Virus record (IMG/VR): IMGVR_UViG_3300025102_000015 | Span: 21,635 to 85,634 of that record | Length of the DNA: 64,000 nt | Source of the DNA: a virus | Reading direction: 5' to 3' (one strand) | In this document: piece by piece, positions 58,544 to 64,000 of the stretch | How positions within the stretch are numbered: position 1 is the first letter of the stretch | How the letters are laid out: every line of letters begins with the position of its first letter | Position numbers and translations under genes: made by a program | Notes under the pieces: generated by a model | What the model saw: the letters and a program-made list of their open reading frames with translations, nothing else | Told to the model about the DNA's origin: nothing | Database searches by the model: none

Positions 58544-59775
58544 TAATTCCACTCTCTTAGGTATCGTCTTTCGGAACTTCCGTATGGTGTATTCAGAGCT
58601 TCAAGATGAGCTCCAATATTAGGATCTAATTCAAGTATTCTCGCTTCACCTATTTTTCGAAGCTTATGTACATTTTGCATGTACTTATTCTTTTTATTTG
58701 GCCTTAGAATACGTTCTATTTTATCTTCGAATTCTTCTACCGAGCTAAATTTTAGGTTACTTGGAGCGTTACTATATGTTTCCATATCTTGACATAAACA
58801 AGGTATACCAAGTATACACCCCTCTATATACTTAATATCAGATTTTGATCGATTAAAATCATTAACTTGTAAAGGTGCTACCATTAATTGCGCTCTTAAG
58901 CTATTAATAAAGTATGGATATCTTAATAAAGTTTGCCAATTATAAAATTCAATTTTTTGCTGCTGTACTAAATCTGCTAGTTGTGGAGGAAAAGCACCAA
59001 CGAAAATCCATTGATATTTATCAACGGTTTTTCTTATAAAGTCGCGTACTTCAGATAAATCATCCTTACCACCAGTTTTATTATCTACATCATAATGGGC
59101 TCCGGAGCCTGTATATAGTATACGAGGCTTCTTTTTATTTTGATCGTAGTTTCTCTCTATCTCTCTCGGATTAAAAAGCTGACCCATCCAACCATGTGGT
59201 ATAAAGTTTGGAATAACAGTAATATTTTGCTGACCAGTTTTTTCTTGATAAAGCTTTCTCATGAAGTCACAAGTTACGGTAACTTCGTCAACTAAATTAA
59301 TTATATCGACACAATTTTGTCGAACTTCCTCTGTATCAAATGCAAATTTAAATTTATTATAATCAGGAATCACTTCCTTAAATACAACATCATCAACTTC
59401 ATATATTATTTTAAAGCCATATTCTTGCTGAACCTGTTTTAAATATTTAACAAACTCGAGTTGATGCTTCGACGCTTGTCGTTGTAGCTTTACTGCCTTT
59501 ACCCCTTGATACCATTTCGGATCAGCAACCATAGCTGTGGTAGATTGAGACATACCATCACCTCTTGCATTAATTACTGCTTCAGGCCAAAGTATTCGCC
59601 AATGTCCACATCCAGAATAGTCTGCTAAATAATTAACATACCTAGGCATATCTGCTTCCGCAGGTTTATTTGCATCCGGCGTTAATGATACACCAGGCAT
59701 TTGTGCTTGTTGACCTACTACTGGAGCAGCAACCGGTGCTACCATTGGCTGCGGATAAGGAGACGGAGTAATCAT
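58543..59775 (-). CDS. GT-B glycosyltransferase (group 1-like)
   Basis: 410 residues. Low-complexity Pro/Ala-rich N-terminal 40 residues, then a two-domain Rossmann-type enzyme: Y-L-A-D-Y-S-G-C-G-H-W-R near 48-59, K-I-I-Y-E-V-D-D-V-V-F near 121-131, N-I-T-V-I-P-N-F-I near 185-193, I-L-Y-T-G-S-G near 219-225 and the nucleotide-sugar binding S-D-I-K-Y-I-E-G-C-I-L-G-I-P-C-L near 313-328. It lies between gp43 and gp46. Preceded by TATAAATA and GGAACT, but the core is only 2 nt before the ATG, which does not fit the usual spacing. Confidence 0.75.
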   Translation of the reverse strand: MITPSPYPQPMVAPVAAPVVGQQAQMPGVSLTPDANKPAEADMPRYVNYLADYSGCGHWRILWPEAVINARGDGMSQSTTAMVADPKWYQGVKAVKLQRQASKHQLEFVKYLKQVQQEYGFKIIYEVDDVVFKEVIPDYNKFKFAFDTEEVRQNCVDIINLVDEVTVTCDFMRKLYQEKTGQQNITVIPNFIPHGWMGQLFNPREIERNYDQNKKKPRILYTGSGAHYDVDNKTGGKDDLSEVRDFIRKTVDKYQWIFVGAFPPQLADLVQQQKIEFYNWQTLLRYPYFINSLRAQLMVAPLQVNDFNRSKSDIKYIEGCILGIPCLCQDMETYSNAPSNLKFSSVEEFEDKIERILRPNKKNKYMQNVHKLRKIGEARILELDPNIGAHLEALNTPYGSSERRYLREWN

Positions 59776-59789
59776 TATATTTATATAGG

Positions 59790-61595
59790 TTAAAGTTCCG
59801 TATAATCTACCCTCTTAGTAATACCATTCTTTTTCTCAAGATATATTACATCACCAGTTACAGCTTTAATTGACTCTTTACGATGTGAAATAACTATCGA
59901 ACATTCATCAAGTTCTTCAACTCTATCTTGTAGTATGCTTGTAATTAATTCGATACCTTTTTCATCAAACGATGAGTCAAACAACTCATCATAGATTGCA
60001 ATATTATACTGTACCCCGCCTTGCAGTCTACGTATATCTGAAAAGGTAAATAGGCATGCTAAGTCAATTGATTTACGTTCAGCACCTGAGAAGTTAAAAT
60101 AGGAACATACTTTATTTTTTTCATTAAGGATTTCTTCCTCAAAATATTCATTAAAAATACAAATTGAGTTTGAATCCAATCTTTTAAGATAATGTAGAAG
60201 TTTACTATTTAAAAGTTCCAATAACTTATTAACAATATAAGATTTTACACCTTCCTCTGAAACTACATACTTAACAATATCAAGCTTAGCTAATTCATCT
60301 CTATATTCTTCAACTCTACCTTGAAGTTTATCAACACGCTTCTTAGTTTCAACAATAAGAGAATCAAAGTCAGTCTCTGTGGACTCTATCGCCTCTAAGT
60401 CACCTTCTAACTCTTCTTGCCACTTATCCAACTGCTCAATTCGTTGTTCAATATTCCTCTTATTTTGTTCTTGTAGCCTTGCTTCAGATATCTTGTTTTG
60501 ACACTGACTTATAGCTCTCGTAAATCTGTCTTTTCTTACTCTTAATTCCTTAAGTCCATCAGAGTAGTTTTTAATATTGTCAATCGCCTCGTGAATATAC
60601 TCTTTGAGGTTTTCCTTCTCTTTAGCTATTAACTCTGCATCGTGTTCTTCCATAGGTCGAAGACATACCGGGCATTTTTCTTCTTCTGTACCCATCTTTT
60701 TATATCTTTCCTTTCTTTCTGCAGCTAAAGCTTTATTACGAGCAACAGCTTCTAAATTACTTTCGATCCTTATATCTTGATCTAAAACAGCCTCTTCAAG
60801 AGAAGATATTTGATTTTGTATCTTACTAATATCTACTTCTTCGACTTCGTTGAGTTCGTTTTCGAGCTTTTCTTTTTCTTCGGTATTATCTTCTTGACGA
60901 CCAAGGTACTTTTTTCTTTTTTCATTTCTTGTTTGAAGGATTCTTTGTTTTTGGTCTTCATAATTTTTATATGCTTTATCAATCTCTTCTAACTTAGTTA
61001 ACTGCGTATCGTGCTCTTTCGAAATTTCATTATACTCTGTACGTAGCATCGTTAACATTGTACTAAAGATTTCCATACCAAAAATATCCTCAATAAACTT
61101 TCGTTTTTCAATTTTATTTTTAGCCATAAAAGGAACTGCATTGTTTACGGTCATAATAACACAGTTTTGAAATATAGAAGGTGAAGCGCTTAACACACTG
61201 TTAATATAAGCAGTTGTATTTTTAATACTATCACGAGTCCTATCAACTCCATCCTTAAAAATTAAAACCTTCGAAGGGGATAGTGTACGAATAATTTTAT
61301 AACTGTTTGTGCCTTTAGGTGAATCTAATTCAAAGTCTAGTTCAATGTGAGTCTTACCGTTTGTTAAATTATTCGGTATAAGATCTTTCTTAAGCTCGCG
61401 TAACGTCTCGCCGAATATAGCAAAATATAAAGCATCTGCTATAGTACTCTTACCAATAGCATTTCTACGATCTGGCTTGTCTTTATTTTTACCGGTGATG
61501 ACATGAAGACCCTTACTAAACTCAACAGTTACAGGTTCTTCACCGACAGATAAAAAATTTACTATACTAAGCTTTTTAAAGTTTACTTTTTTCAT
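59790..61595 (-). CDS. gp46: Recombination nuclease subunit (gp46, Rad50/SbcC-like)
   Basis: SMC-type ATPase that works with gp47 in end resection. 601 residues (T4: 560). Walker A is spread by an insertion, as in some other phage SbcC-like proteins: G-K-N at 35-37, then N-A-I-G-K-S-T at 45-51. Long coiled coil with the zinc-hook C-P-V-C at 308-311, then the signature-type S-G-A-E-R-K-S-I near 500 and Walker B I-A-I-Y-D-E-L-F-D near 545. Overlaps gp47 by 20 nt. Confidence 0.9.
   Translation of the reverse strand: MKKVNFKKLSIVNFLSVGEEPVTVEFSKGLHVITGKNKDKPDRRNAIGKSTIADALYFAIFGETLRELKKDLIPNNLTNGKTHIELDFELDSPKGTNSYKIIRTLSPSKVLIFKDGVDRTRDSIKNTTAYINSVLSASPSIFQNCVIMTVNNAVPFMAKNKIEKRKFIEDIFGMEIFSTMLTMLRTEYNEISKEHDTQLTKLEEIDKAYKNYEDQKQRILQTRNEKRKKYLGRQEDNTEEKEKLENELNEVEEVDISKIQNQISSLEEAVLDQDIRIESNLEAVARNKALAAERKERYKKMGTEEEKCPVCLRPMEEHDAELIAKEKENLKEYIHEAIDNIKNYSDGLKELRVRKDRFTRAISQCQNKISEARLQEQNKRNIEQRIEQLDKWQEELEGDLEAIESTETDFDSLIVETKKRVDKLQGRVEEYRDELAKLDIVKYVVSEEGVKSYIVNKLLELLNSKLLHYLKRLDSNSICIFNEYFEEEILNEKNKVCSYFNFSGAERKSIDLACLFTFSDIRRLQGGVQYNIAIYDELFDSSFDEKGIELITSILQDRVEELDECSIVISHRKESIKAVTGDVIYLEKKNGITKRVDYTEL
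59794..59799 (-). promoter_or_regulatory. GGAACT box before the GT-B gene
   Basis: Minus strand, overlapping the last codons of gp46 (Thr-Glu-Leu-stop), 18 nt before the ATG at 59775. A TATAAATA lies between the two. Confidence 0.4.
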
Positions 61596-62625
61596 ATAAG
61601 CCGAGAGTGTATTTTATTATCTCTTTTTTATTCTTAATTTCAAGCAAGTTTACAAACTCTTCAATAGCTTGTGGTATATCAATGCCTGAAAGATCTTCCT
61701 TATCTTCGGTATCGTCTAAAAGTCTGTTAAAGTTAATATCATAATCAACTGTTAACACTTCAGGTTTCAGAAGTGTTAATTTTTTAATCAATATATCCAT
61801 ATCAGCTTGTGATATATTCATATCGACTTTTAGCTTCGCAATATTACCAGCAAAACTATCTATTACCTCTCGTGTAATATTACCCTCTCTTACTAATTCA
61901 CTAAGTGATATTTTTTTATACGACGGTGATATAGTATTAACGGTAAACTCATACTCTAGGGTATCTAAATCTAGTACATAATAGCCTTTATCATTACCAG
62001 CATCTCCAAAATCCATTTGAAAGGGATTACCAACATACAGTACCGTTCCTTTACCAAATTTTTTCTCATGTCTAGTATGAAAATGCCCGGAAATAACTAA
62101 CGAACTTTTCTTTAATAAGTCTTTAACCTTTAATCCCTCTTCACAAACTTTATAAGAGTTCATCTTGAAGGTTTCTATCTCAAAGTGACCGAAGATAACA
62201 TCACTTTTTGGTATGTCACTTACTTTTGTGTTCCATGGACAAAGAGTAATTGTACGATCAAAAGCTTCAATCGTGTCGAAAGTATCTAAAATTGTAACAT
62301 TTTGTCTTTTCTTAAAGATAGACAATGAATTAACATCTGTTCTATGCTTGTAGTAAATATCATGATTACCAGTGATCGCTATAATATTGAAATCACATAA
62401 TATATCTAAAATATCTGCAGATACTTGCAGAGTACTAACTGATATCTCACTTCTGTTGTGATGCCAATCACCGCAAAAGATTATATCTTTGATATTTTTT
62501 CTCTTACACTCGTCCTTAAACCAATGAGCCCATTCTACAGCATAATTATGCCAGTCTGAACTATTTGTATGAACACCTAAGTGAAGATCTGAAAAAATAG
62601 CAACTCTAGGCTTACTAATCTTCAA
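61576..62625 (-). CDS. gp47: Recombination nuclease subunit (gp47, Mre11/SbcD-like)
   Basis: Metal-dependent nuclease partner of gp46. 349 residues (T4: 339). Calcineurin-type motifs: D-L-H at 13-15, G-D-W-H-H at 52-56, G-N-H-D at 86-89, and G-H-F-H near 194-197. Located between gp55 and gp46 with short overlaps on both sides (11 and 20 nt), so the three are cotranscribed. Confidence 0.92.
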   Translation of the reverse strand: MKISKPRVAIFSDLHLGVHTNSSDWHNYAVEWAHWFKDECKRKNIKDIIFCGDWHHNRSEISVSTLQVSADILDILCDFNIIAITGNHDIYYKHRTDVNSLSIFKKRQNVTILDTFDTIEAFDRTITLCPWNTKVSDIPKSDVIFGHFEIETFKMNSYKVCEEGLKVKDLLKKSSLVISGHFHTRHEKKFGKGTVLYVGNPFQMDFGDAGNDKGYYVLDLDTLEYEFTVNTISPSYKKISLSELVREGNITREVIDSFAGNIAKLKVDMNISQADMDILIKKLTLLKPEVLTVDYDINFNRLLDDTEDKEDLSGIDIPQAIEEFVNLLEIKNKKEIIKYTLGLYEKSKL

Positions 62626-63070
62626 AAGAATTTTCTTCGTCGGGTGGTTTTACATAAACGTGTCCGTGTGTATTATCCGGATTTGACATATAGTCCTCAT
62701 AAACTCGTTCTCTATATTTTGTAACAGCTTCATGGTGCTTCTTTTCCTTTTTTATTCTATTAATAAACGCGTGGTATGCAATAGTAGTAAAATAAGAGAA
62801 AGGATTTGTAGCTTTTTCGAAGTTAAACTTTTTATGTTTTAATGCTGAATACATTTTAATAAGAGCATCACCTATCATATCGTCTTTATACGTATAATTG
62901 ATAAATGATCCATTATAACTTAAACCATAAGCAATCTTCTTAATATTTTCTGCCAAATCATCCGTTAGAATATCTGTATCATAATATTTTTGTAGCGATG
63001 CTTTAAAGACCTTTGGCTCTATGTAATATGGTTTCTTTTCTTTTTTCGGTTTTTTCTCTTTTCCGGCCAT
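62615..63070 (-). CDS. gp55: Late transcription sigma factor (gp55)
   Basis: Directs host RNA polymerase to TATAAATA-type late promoters. 151 residues (T4: 185). Lys-rich start, then the sigma region-2-like helices: Y-K-D-D-M-I-G-D-A-L-I-K-M near 61-73, F-N-F-E-K-A-T-N-P-F-S-Y-F-T-T-I-A near 82-98 and A-F-I-N-R-I-K-K-E-K-K near 101-111, a pattern conserved in T4 gp55. Its presence agrees with the many TAAATA cores found here. A sigma70-like promoter lies 7 nt before the ATG. First gene of the 55-47-46 operon. Confidence 0.88.
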   Translation of the reverse strand: MAGKEKKPKKEKKPYYIEPKVFKASLQKYYDTDILTDDLAENIKKIAYGLSYNGSFINYTYKDDMIGDALIKMYSALKHKKFNFEKATNPFSYFTTIAYHAFINRIKKEKKHHEAVTKYRERVYEDYMSNPDNTHGHVYVKPPDEENSFED

Positions 63071-63077
63071 TTGTTAG

Positions 63078-63105
63078 ATTATAGTATAAAATTTTTATTT
63101 TTCAA
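63078..63105 (-). promoter_or_regulatory. Sigma70-like promoter of gp55
   Basis: Minus strand TTGAAA (63105-63100), overlapping the uvsW stop region, 16-nt spacer, TATAAT (63083-63078), 7 nt to the ATG at 63070. Confidence 0.65.
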
Positions 63106-64000
63106 CAATATTAGTTTCACTATACTTTATCTTCTCTATATCGTAAATTTCCTTACGCTTTTCACAGTGTCTAATACCATATCTCAGTCTATCGCAGAGA
63201 TCAAATATGATAAGTTTGGATTTTAGGTTGTGCTTCCTCAAACCACGGCCAATGGATTGTACTGTACGTACAAACGACTTGCCACCCGAGGCAAAAATAA
63301 TATTATGTATATTCTTGATATTAACCCCGGTAGAAAAAATAGAACTCATTGCTACACATATAACGTCATTATCTTTCTCCATTATCCTCTTTATATCCTC
63401 ACGTGTTTCTACTTCAACTTCACCTCTAATAAAGTAAATTTGCTTATCTTTACATTGAGTAAGGTATTCGGATAGATTTACCCCGTGAGAAATATGATTA
63501 ACAAGTATTAGGGTGTTATTCTCGAGTTTAGAACATAATTTAGTAATAAAATCGTTTCTAAAATGACTTTCATATATGTAATCTAGCTCTTCTCTGTAGT
63601 AATTATCACTATTATATGGCGGTGGTATACGATAATCTAAATTTAAGATCTTAACGTTAACATTAGCGAGGTAATCTTCTATTCTAAGTTCATAACTCGT
63701 CTTTTCGTATATAACTGGTCCTAATTTACCTATAATTGTCCACTTATCTAAGTTGTTCTCCGGGAGAGTACCAGTAAAGCCATACTTATTAGGTGTTCTT
63801 ATTCTAGATACTATTTTACTAATCTTATTAGACGATTTTATCTTATGACACTCATCAACTATAAGTAGATCAATGTGCTTTAACCAGTCATTTTGTTCAA
63901 ACCTACTTTGAACAATACCTATGTTGCAGATAATAACGTTTGCAGTTAAGTCTGGCTTAATTTTACCTGTCCATTTAGTTATTTTAAAGGTAGTACCGCA
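63095..64000 (-). CDS. uvsW: DNA helicase UvsW, N-terminal part beyond the window
   Basis: Superfamily 2 helicase/annealase that unwinds branched DNA and D-loops and switches T4 from origin- to recombination-dependent replication. 301 codons are visible and the frame is open to the last base, so the N-terminal part, including Walker A, lies outside. Visible: motif II D-E-C-H with L-L-I-V before it, motif III G-F-T-G-T-L, the C-terminal RecA domain with I-L-V-N-H near the middle, motif V-type F-S-T-G-V-N-I-K-N-I, and motif VI Q-S-I-G-R-G-L-R-K. UvsW of T4 has about 500 residues. Confidence 0.92.
   Translation of the reverse strand, partial: CGTTFKITKWTGKIKPDLTANVIICNIGIVQSRFEQNDWLKHIDLLIVDECHKIKSSNKISKIVSRIRTPNKYGFTGTLPENNLDKWTIIGKLGPVIYEKTSYELRIEDYLANVNVKILNLDYRIPPPYNSDNYYREELDYIYESHFRNDFITKLCSKLENNTLILVNHISHGVNLSEYLTQCKDKQIYFIRGEVEVETREDIKRIMEKDNDVICVAMSSIFSTGVNIKNIHNIIFASGGKSFVRTVQSIGRGLRKHNLKSKLIIFDLCDRLRYGIRHCEKRKEIYDIEKIKYSETNIVEK

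Noticed and set aside
59775-59790. TATAAATA before the GT-B gene counted as a leaderless late promoter
   Set aside because: The core ends only 2 nt before the ATG, so +1 would lie inside the codon; not counted among the 24.
61440-61500. Insertion in the Walker A loop of gp46 as a sign of inactivity
   Set aside because: Spread P-loops of this kind occur in other phage SbcC-like proteins, and the G-K-S-T residues, zinc hook and Walker B are intact.

Overview
The window is a contiguous piece of a T4-like myovirus (tailed phage with a contractile tail). It is AT-rich, roughly one third G+C by eye. No tRNA, rRNA, insertion sequence or CRISPR array was seen, and coding density is near total. A T4-type tail/baseplate set sits next to a T4-type replication and recombination set: DNA polymerase, sliding clamp, clamp loader, helicase, primase, 5' nuclease, SSB, UvsX, UvsW, gp46/gp47 and the late sigma factor gp55. 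Short genes of the kind seen in marine T4-like phages (Hsp20, QueC, TylF-type methyltransferase, several glycosyltransferases) suggest an aquatic host, but the sequence does not identify it.

Layout. 1-11362 (+): tail sheath (cut by the left edge), tail tube, a second tube-like protein, two small baseplate-assembly proteins, tape measure, gp48-, gp53- and gp27-like baseplate proteins and an unknown Cys-rich protein. 11359-14116: a possible small terminase (-), dUTPase and gp44 clamp loader (+), two hypotheticals (-). 14177-38719 (+): baseplate wedge gp25 and gp6, a run of large wedge/tail proteins, four paralogous fibre/collar proteins, and a 1176-residue protein with a trypsin-like triad and a Thr/Pro-rich tail. 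38731-41047: a glycosyltransferase and small genes. 41029-64000, almost all (-): primase, RNase H-type nuclease, gp45, gp32, a DHH phosphoesterase, gp41, a glycosyltransferase, a class II glutamine amidotransferase, an HhH protein, (one + strand virion-like gene), QueC-like protein, TylF-like protein, UvsX, Hsp20, DNA polymerase, another glycosyltransferase, gp46, gp47, gp55 and UvsW (cut by the right edge).

Regulation can be read in the DNA. At 24 genes a T4-type late promoter core TAAATA lies 5-9 nt before the start codon; at 19 of them the gap is exactly 5 or 6 nt, which would put the transcription start on the start codon (leaderless mRNA). Four genes (dut, gp32, uvsX, gp55) instead have sigma70-like promoters of the form TTGAWW-N16-TATMAT, again 6-7 nt before the start codon. 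Six other minus-strand genes have a GGAACT box 17-22 nt before the start. Shine-Dalgarno sequences are nearly absent; genes inside operons are joined by ATGA/TAATG-type overlaps.

The most unusual content: (i) the systematic promoter/start-codon fusion; (ii) a predicted chymotrypsin-fold serine protease inside a giant virion protein; (iii) a stand-alone class II amidotransferase close to a QueC-like protein that has lost three of four zinc cysteines, resembling a split Gat-QueC and hinting at 7-deazaguanine DNA modification; (iv) a G+C-enriched, probably structured RNA of about 200 nt ending in a GNRA-loop terminator between hsp20 and the next gene.
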